Below, in pieces: positions 1 to 14,761 of a stretch of DNA of 64,000 bases. A model generated the notes under the pieces. The model made no database searches, was not told the DNA's origin, and saw nothing but the letters and a program-made list of their open reading frames with translations. Origin of the DNA: Unio delphinus (lineage: Eukaryota; Mollusca; Bivalvia; Unionida; Unionidae); assembly GCA_029339505.1 (NCBI GenBank), contig JAQISU010000036.1, positions 588,501-652,500 on the forward strand. Reading direction: 5' to 3'. Each line of letters begins with the position of its first letter. The stretch's first letter is position 1. The position numbers and the translations under genes are program-made.

Positions 1-914
1 TGAGTGTGAAAAGTTAATATCGGACGCAAGCAAACGGTTTTAAAGTCAACAGTCTGAAAATAGTTGGTATTTGAATTCAGAATTCCATCATTCAGGTATA
101 TCAGATTTCAATTAACCGCGTAGGCGCTGGACTGATGAGAATAGAGGCCCACCGAGTAATTTGTCTTGTAGCCTAGCATATTTTGTCTATTTCTATTGTG
201 CAGAAGGCAAGTGAAGCACGTTAACAGAGTACTCGGTCTTGCAGGAATGAACAATCCATAACCATATTTAACACTTCGATAAACATTGTTGCATGCCCTA
301 CACTATGTATTTGTAAAACTATTTGATTCGAATTTAATGCTATGTAGTTATTGATATACATCCTGTCAGGCACGCACTACAAAGAGAAAAGAACAATCTG
401 ACTACGGTATTGGTGGTCATGAGCAGAGTCCTAAACAATACGATGGAGATGAGATAAAAGTGAGATCACCGTGCTTCACATTGAACACGAAAGAAACAGT
501 AACAAAATCATGAAAGGCGAATGGTTTCACAAGAGTGTCTAACATGGAGTTTCATTTTATCCAACCAATCAACGGAATTACGACAGTACAATTTCCTTAT
601 ATCTATAATTTTAATTCATAATGATGCTCTTTTTTGAGCATATATAAAATGCCAAGTTTCCTTCAGTTTAAAAAAAGGTAAGTGTTCATTTATATAAGAT
701 TTATACAGCTCAAGAACACATTACTTATTTCTAAAACAATAAATAGATCCATGCTGTAGTCAAATGAACTTAGTACTTTTTGCTAAGGTAACACCACAAA
801 CGTAAGCCAATCAGCCGCCACATGACTCAATTACAGTTACCTGGATAATAATATATATTAGTTTGAATACGCTCTAGTCATTTGCTCACAATCCTTTAAA
901 TAAATGTATTGTCA

Positions 915-918
<4 letters not shown>

Positions 919-1004
<86 letters not shown>
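919..1004. repeat. (AT)n microsatellite
   Basis: About 43 uninterrupted TA dinucleotides. Confidence 0.95.
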
Positions 1005-1007
<3 letters not shown>

Positions 1008-3463
1008 GTTATGAATCGGACTAATGATTTACCATGGAAAGGATTATTATTTACACATAAGGCAGGTTAGTGAGGAAGTCGACAATCTGGACATATTTTG
1101 TTGACATAGAGTAGATTGACAAAAATAACAAACAGAGCTGATTTGTTTTCTTGCTATTACCAAAGGCTAATTAACAAACTCAGGTAGCCTTCCTGTTTTG
1201 AAACTTTTTTGTCTGTGATGTAAAGTCTCATATTTATATAGCTAACATAGAGTGCAAGCTATCGAATAGCTATTTAGTGGTGTGATGCTTAAACAATTAA
1301 TGTAGATAAAGGTATGGTATAAAACATGATACAAAATTATTTAATGTGTCGAACGTATGCTACACCTAATGCTCCTCAAAGACAACTTGATCCTTCATGA
1401 ATCCGAGAGACATTAATAGAATTCAGAATGTGGTACAAACGTTGCGATTATTTCATTACAAAATGTTCATTAATAGAAACGTTGTTCAACATTTTAAAAT
1501 ATTGATTTGCACCTAGCGTTTATTAGAATTCAGCGGGTTTTTACACCATACTATGATATGGAAGGTCAATAAAGCTTGCAGTGTCATGTGACATCACTTT
1601 CGGCACGATTCTCGTCAGAATTATGGAAAGTTGTATTAAACCTAATAAGATTTTCCAAAATATTTTACCACGTACTGGCATTTTTATCCTAATTTTCTAT
1701 TGTACTCTTTTCCTAAGAAATATACCATGAACGCAGATTGCGTAAACGATACATTTGCGCTATGATAGATTTTTTTCATACTACAGCACGAAACCCTTGT
1801 TTGCAGGCTCTTGTATTCTTTAGTATTTTTTTCTAACAATGGTTAAACACTCTTAAACAAGTATTTTGCAGTACACGAATCATGATTCTTAAATACGAAC
1901 ACTTCGATAACCAGTTTGGAACTTGAATCTTAGAGTATTTACACAGATGTGCAAGAAATGCATTCGAGTATCTTGCTGCAAACGAATCCACTGTATTTTG
2001 TACTTTAAATTGTTAAAGTGTATAACGGCTTTATTTACATAAATAACTGCGGTCTAGACTAGTATATCAAAGCCACAGTTGTACTATTCAGGGTTCGACG
2101 AACTCTCAACAGGTTGCAGAAGAATAGCATATAATGCGTAATGCCTTGTCTGCTTTATCTATTAAAGTGTGTTAGAAGTTAGACAAATGATATGGACCCT
2201 GATATGTAGGCTTATCATGCGACGGCATATCAGCTTGTTCGTAGCTCAACTCGACTTATACACGAGCATATACGGCAGACTTGCAGCAAGACTTGTATAT
2301 TTCTCATTATTGCATTGCATTAAAAAGATGCTAGTGTTTCTTTCTAGGTTGTTTCATCGTTTAAACTTTAAAGAAACAGAGTTTTGTTTCCAAGCTAACA
2401 TTACCTTGCTAACATCCAGATTTTGAGAATACCATAGGAGTGATTATTTTGTCATTTCAATTAGTAGGATTTGTTTTAGAATGTAATTATATAAATCACA
2501 ATGTATTACTGTGATAATGTGTATTTTGTGTCACAATCGCATCAACAGAGACGACACGAAACTGAATTCTGGTCTGGAACGGCGGGGTTTGAAATCAATT
2601 AACATTGAGAAATGTAGTTCTATTGTCACGTTTGAAATGCATCACGCTGCTTTCGTTCTGCATTTGTTAATTTGTCGTTTGGATAAACAACACACACACA
2701 CAGACACACACACACACACACACGCATACGCAAAGAAACATTTTACATTATACATTAACATTATTTGGGATGATTCTTTGGATAAGGTATGCACAGTTCA
2801 AGCAATCATTCAATGAACGAAGAGTGTCTTGCCATAGTACTAAGGTTAATCTTTTGTCATTTGTTATTGCAACAAATTGCAACTTGAGTTTTCATCATTC
2901 TGTTTCTACAAAATTCTGTTTTCCTGATTCTGAATTTCATATTTAAAATTTCAACAACTGAGGTGAGGACGGGTACAAGAGATAATAATCTGATAACTAG
3001 TTTTATTTACCGGTTTTTGTTCAACGTTTGACACCACATTTTAATCAAGGCCACTTTGGACATGGTGCATTTATGTTAAGTAATAATTTCATATTTACTC
3101 TTCAAAACTTAATTTTAGTAGAATATACTGTCTGTTTTGTAACTCAAAACAGAAAACCAAAATGCATCACCTTCACATACATTACTGGCATGAATGTTCT
3201 GTTTTTGTGCTTTGAATATGATTGTAAAAGCCGAAACATAGTCTTGAGTCAATGAATGTCTGAGTTTTAGGAACGAATCTGATGTTCCATAGTCTTACAT
3301 CAAATCATGATTTTATTTAATATCTTCATCTTGAAGATCGCTAATTATATCCGGTAATCACACTTTATGACTTTACAGCCATTGCTATCTTTACATCACA
3401 TTCTTTTTCTGATAACATTTAAACATATTGATCCATAATATCCATAATAACGACTTGTTTTGA

Positions 3464-3465
<2 letters not shown>

Positions 3466-3551
<86 letters not shown>
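3466..3551. repeat. (AT)n microsatellite
   Basis: About 43 uninterrupted AT dinucleotides. Confidence 0.95.
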
Positions 3552-3554
<3 letters not shown>

Positions 3555-6500
3555 CTAATTTATGTCAGATATTAAAAGGAACTGTGTACAACAATGTGTG
3601 AGAGACCAGTCAAAGTACGTTATCTAGGGAAAAATCAATGAAAAAATGGTTTCATGTTCATGAATGTTCTAATAAAATCGGTCAGTATGTGCATTGCTCC
3701 ATATCCTTACATGGCACTGCTTCTTTGACCTGCTTTTGCAAACAAAAGCAAAATTCATTCATGCTAATATATATGTGTAGCACGTGACTTAGAAGATTCT
3801 AGCCAGAAGAAGAGTACGGAAAAGGTGCTTTCTAGGATAAATACATAATGAAATAACTTATGACGATGCTACACCAGTTGAATGATGATTCTCCGAATCG
3901 ATATATCTATTGTGAATTTAAAAAAAAAGTTCTTGCAAAGAAATTCAGCCACATTTGTAAGAACATCTTCGATTCAAATTTTCAGCACTTGGCTTCAATT
4001 AAATTTATGAAACTTCCTGATACATTTGTTTTACAATTCAAATCAATTGTGGAATATTTACGAGTTAAAAAGTAGTAGAATTTAAAAATCTTTTACATAG
4101 TTTTGCTCTTTTCATTAATCTATCTAACATGCAACCGAAGCTTTAATTTAGTACATTCTGTATTGTTGATTATCGACCACAATGTTTACTTATAAATGTA
4201 TACTTGAAGAATCAGTATCGTTGTTGAGAGAAGAAAAGGAGGTAAACTTCCCAAATGAAGACCTATTGACCTTCATGATAGTTAGTTTAGATTGTGTAAA
4301 TGGTAACGTAATAACGAAAAGCAGCAACGTCTGGACATGTCAAAAAGGTCAGTTAATTATGATGGACGGCTTATCAGATCGACTTCACTAACAATTATAC
4401 AGCCGCAAAAGCTCACCAATTATCCATCGAGAAACAGGTGTATATCGTGACACAAATGATGCGCCACCCACCCGAATGGGATCGAAATATATATATTTCA
4501 TCTGCTAGAAATTCGGTCTATATTTAGCTACACTGTAAGATGAAAGTATTTCTCTTTAACAGGTGGTCCTCAAAACCCCGCTGTCCACCTTCGAACATAA
4601 ATGACATTATTCGTTATGACTTATCGACATCGTCGTCAGCAAAAGCCAAATGCGACCCGCTAAAAAGTGTAACCATTACAATGCCATGATGCACTGTGAA
4701 CTGAAATAACCAAGATATGTAGCAGGATATTTTCCTATCATCTGTAATAGACGAAATAATAAAGCTATTTCTGTCAAAAAGACAGACAAGGCTTTGCTTA
4801 AAATAAACATTGGCCACAGTGCCCATATAGATATGATCATCAACCAGTGTCTTAACAACGGACACATATTATTTAAACATTTCTGATGCTTAATTATAAA
4901 GTAATCACTTTCTAGTAAGGTGCTCTGATAGTTTAATTATACCACTGCATATAAAAGGAAAAGTAATTAATGTTAAGTTATGACACTTTGTAGTTGCTTA
5001 AGTGAAATATTCACACGTATCCTTAATCATGTAGACTGAGCACAAAACTATTATACCTTTATCTAAGCACAATCAAGTTTTATAAGTACAGCTAAGTGAC
5101 AATATTTTACATTAATCTATCTCAGAGAAACAAATGTTATTTTGTGGATTGGTCTATTTCAACAAAAGCCTTTGATAATATAGTAGGATAAAACTGAACA
5201 AACTTGCTTCAAGGGCAAATAGAATATATATTTGAATAAGTCGATGTACAGTAATTTCAAGTCAGAAGTTAACTAAGATAGTATATTCAGCGACAAATTA
5301 TTTTGATGCTGTCTAGCAAGGTGAATGTTTCTCACAAATTCTTTGTGTTAATAATGGTAAATAATTTAAGGGAATGATTTAAAATAATAATTTGTCATAC
5401 ATGATATTTTGAAGGTCTAACAATTGGCATATTGCACCGTTTTATTCTTTGTTTTTGTATCAGATGTCATTACCATTTCTCAGGTTTGCTCCAAGACCAT
5501 CATACGTAGGCATTAAGTTTTTCAAAGATTAGCTTGATAAGCTGAAACGTGTGGTTAAGACTTTAAACCACTTGGGTAGTATCGTTACCTAGAAAAATAA
5601 AATTAATGTATGTGATGGAAACATAGAAATAGTAAGTTAACGTATTTTATATGTGTTCTGAATTATGTGTGGTTCCATTAACCACCACATTGGCAGAGCA
5701 AGCTAATAACGCGATATTTATAATTTAAAAATACCTTTGAAAATTTACATATTAAAGAGCAAGTCATGTAATGAATTATTGGAAAGAATGATGAAATCTT
5801 AAGGTAATTTTGTTTTGTTACGTTTGGGGATTTACTCCATCTAAATGCGTTCTATTATTGGGGGATATAAGACAATAATTATATTTATGGGGAGATGGGG
5901 CATCAAAAAGCGATAGCAAATACCTTTTATCACAATGTTTAGTATAAGTTTAATATATTAGACGCAAAGGATGATTGTAGTGCTGAACTAATTAGACGTT
6001 ATAGTCAATAAAGCAAATTATGTACTCTCACGGTCCAGGTACAGTAACGCAAATAACACTGAAAACGATATGCATTTAAAATCATGGTTAATCAAATTTC
6101 TTTTTAATAATTTAATGCATCAGTTCAGATCTACGTGTGAGACAGTCACTGACTGTTCTATATGTTCTGTATGTTGTCCCTTCTACAAGCTTAATTACTC
6201 TTTCTCCTCCTCTCTTCTTTCCTTCATTATTTCGTTTCCACATCTTCCTCCTCACCCTTTCCATCCGTATTCCCTCTACTTCTTCTCACTTTATTCCTTC
6301 AGCTTTCCATAGTTCCCTACTTCCTATTTTCCTGCCACCTTCTACTCATGACATGACTTCTCCTTTCCTTTTCTTCTGCTTTTGTGCCGCACTGGAAGCT
6401 TCTGAAGGAGCACAAGGGACATAATCTCTTGCCTGGTTCTCTGTATTTCAGGAACCCATCATTCTCTCAAAGACTTTCAGTCAGAATAATAATTGTCAAA

Positions 6501-7400
6501 CCTGAAAAGGTTCTATATACATCGACTATGTTTGAATGGTCCGCTTCCATCAACGTGAAACGTATCACTCTTGGCGACATAAACGGGAGAGGGGGAGGGC
6601 GGGGGCGGGGGCGGAGATATAAGCACTGCCAATGCCCACAAAATTATGATTCTGTTTTAATGAATGGATCGGTAACACTAGCATATGTTATAAATAATGG
6701 TTCGATAACATTAGCATGTTTTAACTAATTTTCAAAATTAAACAGATTAATCTAAAGTTTGACCAATCGTCTTACGAACCGTTTTCGAGCAATATTTTAT
6801 TAAACTATTGTGAAAAACAACTTTAACTTAACATCCTCTATTCTTTGAAATATAGAAACGCAGTTTCTAAATATAGAGAATCATCTCACAGTTTGCATAT
6901 TAAAACGTTTAGCAGGGCGAGACCGTGTTAACCAATTAATAATTAAAAATGAATATGGTTTTGTTCTTTAAACTTATATCCACAGCGCTTTTGGGCTATC
7001 TGAATACATTCACACAGCCCGTTCAGGCTCTTGGAATATATCCACATGTCTGTTTGGGCTATTGGAATAATTAAAGTATTGTCCTACATACACGGAATAA
7101 TCAGTTTGACAGGACCTAGAAGTTTCTATTTTCCTAGTAAAATCTATTACATTTATTACTACTTTCAATTAAAAAGAATTGATATTATCCCGGGGCAATA
7201 ATGAATTGGGATTAACAAGGCAATCTACCACCCAGTGATTTTTAGAGTTATAACTAATATCTATAACACATCCGTATATTGAAAGCTATAAGACCTCTAA
7301 TGCGTTGCTGAATGTATTGAACGTTTTGTTAGCTAATTAGTGGTGAATTGTGTATTTACTCTATTTCCAATGACCACTGAATGTTCCTAACTACCCACTG

Positions 7401-7404
<4 letters not shown>

Positions 7405-7447
<43 letters not shown>
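7405..7447. repeat. (CT)n microsatellite
   Basis: CT dinucleotide run with a single TT interruption. Confidence 0.9.
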
Positions 7448-8228
7448 GAACATTTGATTCACTCATGTCGTATTTAAACCATTCAAGTTATTATAAAGAC
7501 TTAGAAAAGCAAAGATATCAAATATATCAGTCTTTCTAACAGTTCTAATTTATCCATTCTATTTTAATACACCTCACATCCTATTACCTGTCTTGATTAG
7601 AGAAATCCAATGTAATATTTTCTCATTTGCTGATTGACACTATTAATCTGAAATGAAGCAACAAGCAGCCTAGGTATTATATTTGCTTATATATTTGGTG
7701 TTGGCAGTGGTTGTTTCTTTCACTAAAAACTTGATTATATCAATTCCGTTATAGGAATTAGATTTTGATGAAATGTTCGGTTTTTCTGAAAGCCATGACA
7801 GAAAATAATTAAAGTAATAAAACTCGCTACTCACTCAATTTTAAAATGGTTTTAAGATAATAACCGTCTTATGGTTTGCATGATACCGATAGTAGACAAT
7901 TTAATTCAGCCTGTCAAGTCGCAATATAATCTATGATTGGTAAATGCGCAAGAACAATGAAGAGAATGCGGATTCTAAATGCACTTGAAACTCTGAATGT
8001 GTATCTGTCAAGAGTTAAAATCTCTATCAAATTATACTGTCAGGTCTCTTCCATTTAATGATGAGCATTTTAGTTATTTATCTAGCACGTGTTTCAGTCT
8101 GATATCATAATTGGATGATTCACGTGATTCTTGCGTTAGATAGCTTCAGATGGCTTCTGATGACGGGTAAGTAGATTTTTACAACACGTTGAAGTTAATG
8201 GCGATAATTAATCTATTTACCTTGGATC

Positions 8229-8506
8229 GCTCCGGTGGCCTAGCGGTTAGAGCGTCCGTCTCGGGTGACGGAGGATGCGGGTTCTAACCCTAGCTGAGTC
8301 ATGAGAGTTATAAAAATAGCCCTCACAGCTGCCTAGCTAGGCACTCAGTTTGAAGAGATTAGTGTTAGGACTGGTCGGCCTGGTGTCAGGATAATGTGAC
8401 TGGGTGGGACATGATGATGCATGTCTGTGGCATGATACCCCAAGTGCTAGATGAGTATAACATGACAAATTGCATGGATGTTGCGATAAGACTGACTAAT
8501 TGTTAA
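8229..8506 (+). mobile_element. tRNA-derived SINE
   Basis: The 5' part is tRNA-like. A box A sequence (TGGCCTAGCGG, about 8236-8246) is followed 34 bases on by a box B sequence (GGTTCTAACCC, 8280-8290), the spacing expected of an internal RNA polymerase III promoter. A non-tRNA body follows, containing GGACTGGTCGGCCTGGTGTC. The body recurs, diverged, near 30.0-30.2 kb, which supports a dispersed family. The 3' limit is set only by where similarity between the two copies fades. No poly-A or short tail is obvious. Confidence 0.75.
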
Positions 8507-8876
8507 CTAAGCTAAAAAGGCCAAATCACACACCAGTGCCTTGTGTTATTAAAGTGTAAACTTGGTAATGAAATGTGAAAACAACTGTAAAACCTGCCTT
8601 ATGATTACTATCGAATCAATTATCACGACTGTAATATGAAAACAACTATATGCAGCGTCTATCTAGATTCTAGATGCTAACAATTGAATCAAACCACCTC
8701 GTTTTGACCCACATAGAACGGTGGATAATGCGTGCATCAATTGATAACCAATGATGAATTCGGCCTAAACAAAGCAATAAAACCCCTCACTTTGCAACCT
8801 TATACAATTACTATCAGTCATTCGTTTTTCACTCGTACACAATGCTTGCGATAAAATTTACACAGGTAATACAAAT

Positions 8877-8889
8877 ATTATTATTATTA

Positions 8890-8931
<42 letters not shown>

Positions 8932-8934
8932 GAG

Positions 8935-8978
<44 letters not shown>

Positions 8979-8988
8979 TAATTAGCAA

Positions 8989-9040
<52 letters not shown>
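8877..9040. repeat. (ATT)n compound microsatellite
   Basis: Three long ATT/TTA blocks separated by short interruptions such as ATATGAGC and AATTAGCA. Confidence 0.95.
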
Positions 9041-9044
<4 letters not shown>

Positions 9045-9570
9045 TTGTCCGTGATCCAGTGTTACGTGCTTAGGCTCGAATAAGCAGCAACACAGAAAGA
9101 GTGAAAACTAACAAGCTTGTATAACTTTAACAATGATTTATTTAAGTACAATTATTTTCATAAAATTGAAGACTTGTTGACAATGTCTAAAGCAAGGTCA
9201 GATATTGAGGTAACCAAGCCAAGGTCAGCCTGTTTACCAGAAAAGTCCAGGTCAAGTGAATTTTCTAGAAAAATTTCCCATTTAAATGACAAATAAATTA
9301 AAAATAAATAAAATTAAATCCAATAGCCGTAACATTCAGCTACACAATTCTCTTGACAAACCTTCTTTAGAACCTCCATGCAGAACTCAAACGAAACACA
9401 GTTTCTTAAGCAACTCATTTGGAGAGCATGAATTTGTTGTCACGCTGTTTCCATCTTTTATTCCAATCCTATAATTATGTCCTAATATGTTAATATTGTT
9501 CGTGATAAATATAATTACCCCCTGGTTTATGTCAGTGTGCAACGTTTACTCGCATTACTTGCTCTAAATT

Positions 9571-9586
9571 CCCCCCCCCCCCCCCC
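9571..9586. repeat. Poly-C run
   Basis: Sixteen consecutive cytosines, an unusually long C homopolymer in otherwise AT-rich DNA. Confidence 0.9.
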
Positions 9587-9754
9587 GCTGTGGTTGTAAC
9601 TTGGAGGAGTCCGAAATTGTTCTCAGATTTTGTGGTTCATGTTTGTTTTCCTCAAAGCGTTTGAGAATGCACCGATATAAATATTTGAAATATTTGGTGT
9701 CAGTGGGCATCATCGGGGGTTAAACACATGATTATTCTTGACTCAATAGTGCAG

Positions 9755-9756
<2 letters not shown>

Positions 9757-9843
<87 letters not shown>
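9757..9843. repeat. (AT)n microsatellite
   Basis: About 43 AT dinucleotides. Confidence 0.95.
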
Positions 9844-9845
<2 letters not shown>

Positions 9846-12800
9846 CACATACTTATGACATAATATACATAATAATTTTCAAAGTATGTTTCCTTATTTT
9901 AAAGGCACATTACATGCAATGTGATGGTGTTCTTTATACATCAGTAAATGTATTAGAAATTATTTTATCAACTATCTCATAAAGTGGGTACATGTGAAAA
10001 TGCTTATGCAGAAACATCATCTTAAATTCTGAATATTTTTGGTGCATTAATAAAATACGTAATATCCATCTTCAGTTTCCCCACTATCAAATTTAATAAT
10101 GTAATCTACGTGCCATATAGAGAACAAAATTTGTCTGCCAGTAGCCATATGAATAGTATGTTCTCGAAATCTAATTAGAACATATAGCCATCTTATTGCG
10201 TTTTTTTCAAGAATCTGTAAGTATTTGTCGTATTCTATAAACGTTTTAAATTCGTTTATTCTTTAAAGTAATTGAAGCACTTGCTGCAGGTTGCCTTTAC
10301 AAGTAACGTACAATCCATTCACTTTTGTATACACTGCAACACAAATCAACATCTCTTTGTGATAACCACAGAACACTAAACCCATAATGTTACATAGGAG
10401 ATGTCTAGTATAAGTTTTCCCAATGTATTCTCACGCTATCATAGAATGCCTTTAACATCACGGAGCATTTCCGGGGATAGTTATAGCTTGGCACATGCAA
10501 AAGGTTTATACTAACGCATGATGCATTTACTATAATAGTCATTATACGTCTCATACTGATCACCTAGAACTCCTTTGTTTGTAGACTGACTTTAAAGAGA
10601 CAAATACAACTTACAGTAATATTGATGGAATTACCAAATTTTCTATTATTTATTCCACAATTTTAGATGAATTGTTGAGAGGACTAGATAGGCTCCATTT
10701 AATGTGGGCAAATATAATTGAACCAGTGAAGAATTTCAGTTCGAGAAAGCAACAAAAAAAACCCCACATATACTGATGCAACCAAAGGTGTATATCATCC
10801 TAACTGATTACACAAATTGAAAGACATTTGTCAACAATTTAGTATTTACTAATTCATTGAGAAACAAAGGGAAGACACGTGACCATAACGCATGTCAGAA
10901 TTATGATTTATATCTGTTACACGTGTTATGTGTTTAGGATCTACTAAAGAGTAACACAGAAAAAGTGAAATTACCAATCTTTTTAAAATCTAACAAATAA
11001 TTTAACTTCCTGGTAAAAGGTTGTAAAAATGAAAAATACATTTACAGTTTTACGAATCAATCCAAAATTAATCCAAGAATAATCCACGAAGTAAATAATA
11101 CAAGTCCTAATAATGGAATGTTCTGATGTATTCAAGTTTGGGTCCTGTTGGAAAATCCCAGATGTAAGACGATGACGTATGCTGATGTCTTTGTTGCGTA
11201 CTCTAATACGCAGTTCCCGAAAAATCCCCAAAATGTAAAATCACGAAATCGGAGGAGTGACGTGATTGTTTATACCAGATACTCCTAACATGACCCTTAA
11301 AAAAACAATCATTTTAAAATTAAAATAAAAACTGCTTACGTCGTCGTCACTGACTTTGAATCAAGGCCAGTATCTGGGTCAAAATGACTTGTTCAGCAAA
11401 GAATAATTCAGGCCAACCAATTTTCTGAAACTTCATTATCTCGAGTGAATACATTTATATTACAATACTATTAATGAAAAATAAAAATTAATTTAAGGCT
11501 GACAAGCAATATGAAATCAAAACAAAATTTATATCAAATCAGATATACGTAACACATGCCAAATATTATTTAGTTCTGGAGAGGGTGGTCGAGTTTCAGT
11601 TTATCACAAATGTTCTTGTTCTATGGTTTAACGTTTGACTTAAATATCTTCACATCAGGTCAGACAAATTGTAAGACTCTGAAAGAATATTATGGGCTGT
11701 ACTATGAAAGGAAATGTTGGACCATATCAAATGATATGCTATATCCGATTGTATGTGTATACACTAAAAGGAATGCTTTTATTTATCAGAATGTGATAAA
11801 TAAAATCTTAAAATCAAATACAGCTCACATGACATTTAAAAATCTCACCGTCTTATAATTTGTACAGCATGCACGAAGGAGCCCATCATATTCAAGTATG
11901 CTGTTAAAATGTAATACACAAAAAGCTTTTACAAAACATTTGTATAGACGAAAACTAATAAAATTTGATTAAGTTTTTTGGGGGTGGGGGTGATACATCA
12001 CGATTATATATTTTAAACTCATTACGATAGTTTGTTGAGCAAAAACGTTTTGGGGCCGATTCTGACTTTTCATATATTATAATGCTATGGAAGAAATATC
12101 CTCATCGCCGTCATCGCAATGAAGATAATAATGGAAGAATTGTCCCTAATCAGAGATTGAAGCAGTTAGTCTCAGCTATCTGTAGGTTTTGATGAGGGTT
12201 AATTTGGGTATAACATATATTTATATGTGTGCTGAAATGAGTTAATCTGGCATAACATATCTGTACGTGTGTGTGTGTGTGTGTGTGAAATAGAGCTAAG
12301 TTGGATTAAAATATATATTGAAATAAAATCACAATATTTTCACTCGAACACTTTACTTGAGAAATTACGTTTCACCCAGCGCATTAGATAACGATATAAT
12401 ACAAGTATATATAATACCATGCTGTGGCATATGAAGAATATTGGTTGAAAGAGCACAAAACTACAGATGATCACAAATTGCATGAAATAATTGTTTAATA
12501 ATTTTTCTAATTTTTCTATCGACCAAAAGGCGGTCTTATTCTCTTGAAGTGCCGTTGATACTTGATCAATGGTTATTTAGTATTACATTCATCTAGAGAG
12601 GCCGTTCTTTTCGGAGACAGATAATTGCATACATAAAATGGCATATATTGAAGAATAATGTATTTATTGCATGCATCCATGACTTAGATAGACTCTAAGC
12701 CAGAATCATGAGCATCATTGTAGTACAAATTTCGGACTGCTCTGGTTTTAAATAATGGTTGCTCTTTAATGGAAATAATGTAAGTACTAACACTGTATAT

Positions 12801-13758
12801 TATCTCCTTGCACAATACATAAATGGTGCCGTGCAGCAAATAAAAATGGTAGAAATGTATACAACAGTATAACATCCACTCATTGATCCTGTTTGAAAGT
12901 TGGTGTCATACAGGTAATTATTGTCATACAAAATTGCCTTGAAATTAATTTTCTACTGAATGTAGGAAATATCAATTGACCTTTCGTTTGATTAAATAAT
13001 AGCTCAAAACAGAAATAAGAGAAGACAAATCAAACTGCAGAGTATTTTGTAACGTCACAAAACAACAGTACAGTAAGAAGCTGATACGACTGATGTACAA
13101 TTAGCAAAAGTAATATAGACGAATGAAACGATCAAACACGGTGGGCAAGGAAATGGTACCAATGCTGGCTATATAGTATACAACAATATGAACTATTTAA
13201 CAATAGTGTAATAACCTGGCACATTTTGTGAAACTATACAAAAGGAATTTCATTTTCATTTTTAACTACAATTTTATCTTAAGATATATATGTAAAGAGA
13301 TACTAATCCATTTTTCATTCATTTTAGTTTCCGTTTCCTGTTTCTGGAAACATAATGTATATGGTCAATTGGCACAACAACAGAGGCGACGATCTGGTAA
13401 AAACAAAGGTCACGATCTGACCTGGAAAATCAATCTTAGTCTTTTGATATTGCAAGTAATGAGCGACAGCATTGATAATAGTCACTTTGTGGCCCAAATT
13501 AACATTCTGGAACATTGACAACAAGTCAACGTTTTAATCATATTGGATTGTGTCACTTAGGGGTTCTATGAGAATTTAATTTTACAACTGTCCATGTTAT
13601 GAACATTGGAAGTCACTCGGACACCACACGGGAATTCAGCTGATGAATGGTATTTTGAGGGTCCTGTTGGAGTTTAACATGGTGGATTGGTATGGGAATC
13701 TAACAGAAATAATGACAACCCAGTTAAAAGTATAGAAGAACCAAGAATATGTAGATCC

Positions 13759-13775
13759 CAGAGAGAGAGAGAGAA

Positions 13776-13852
<77 letters not shown>
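13759..13852. repeat. (GA)n microsatellite
   Basis: GA dinucleotide run with AAAGA and GATA interruptions near its left end. Confidence 0.95.
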
Positions 13853-13856
<4 letters not shown>

Positions 13857-14143
13857 GGGGGGAGGAGTACAGCAAATTAACAATTTATCCATAACATTTT
13901 ATCATCAGCGAATGTTTTAGTAAGTAAACGAATTAATAAACCACTCTCAATAAAGCACAATATTGAACGTTCTCTGTTGGACTGACACATGAACTTGATT
14001 ATCTCTCTTCCACGACAAAGAGAGACAATAATGTCTAATGAAGATAGGAATGTTTTTTTTGTTTTTTTTCCAAATCAAAATAAAACAAAACAGAACAGAT
14101 GTAACTGAATGCTTGTATATCTTGCGTGTATTTATTAACGCGA

Positions 14144-14145
<2 letters not shown>

Positions 14146-14215
<70 letters not shown>

Positions 14216-14241
14216 ATGACTCGGGAAAGAAGGAGAAAATC

Positions 14242-14316
<75 letters not shown>

Positions 14317-14337
14317 GTGTGTGTGTGTGTGTGTGCG
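14146..14337. repeat. Twin (AT)n arrays with (GT)n end
   Basis: Two (AT)n arrays (14146-14212 and 14245-14312) flank a 32-base unique spacer. The second passes directly into (GT)n. Reading frames on both strands here are repeat translations and are not genes. Confidence 0.95.
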
Positions 14338-14669
14338 CGTGTGTATTTTATGGTATTTAACGAGGTATATTATATTTAAAAAATATGGCGACCACCATAT
14401 AAACAGGTAAAAACTCAAGGGGAATATCGCATTCTATTCAGGAGGAATAACGAGACGAAGATTCTATTCCAAGGAATGATATCTTGGCGGCTGCACTGGA
14501 CCTATAACCTACTATTTGCTTTCAGGACTGATTAGACATTACAAAACGGTGTTTCAGTGAAAACCAAATGTTGATATTTTCATCCATCATAGAGAAGCTG
14601 TATAAGATCTCAGCAGCCGTGGTTGATGTCTGAGTAGCAGATTTTTCATTGCAACCAACTAGATCAACT

Positions 14670-14761
14670 GTGTGTGTGTGGTGTGTGTGTGTGTGTGTGT
14701 GGGGGGGGGGGGGTTTATGTGTGTGGGTGGTTTTTTTTTGTGTATGTGTGTGTGTGTGTGT
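14670..14761. repeat. (GT)n / poly-G compound repeat
   Basis: GT dinucleotides interrupted by an 11-12 base G run and a T8 run. Confidence 0.9.

Larger units (their letters stand above)
1..8200. other. AT-rich gene-poor flank
   Basis: I see no supported gene here. Open frames are short, lack recognisable domains and often overlap simple repeats. Apart from microsatellites the stretch holds a C/T-rich patch near 6.2-6.35 kb and a G-rich patch near 6.58-6.62 kb. An intron or intergenic DNA are both possible. Confidence 0.6.

Noticed and set aside
2511..2816. 101-residue plus frame with an HTHTH stretch
   Set aside because: It runs across a (CA)n tract, has no recognisable domain, and lacks splice or promoter support.
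13636..13892. Leu-Ser repeat frames
   Set aside because: Translation of a (GA)n/(CT)n array; no flanking coding signal.
14035..14418. Open frames of IYIYIY repeats on both strands
   Set aside because: Translations of (AT)n and (GT)n microsatellites.
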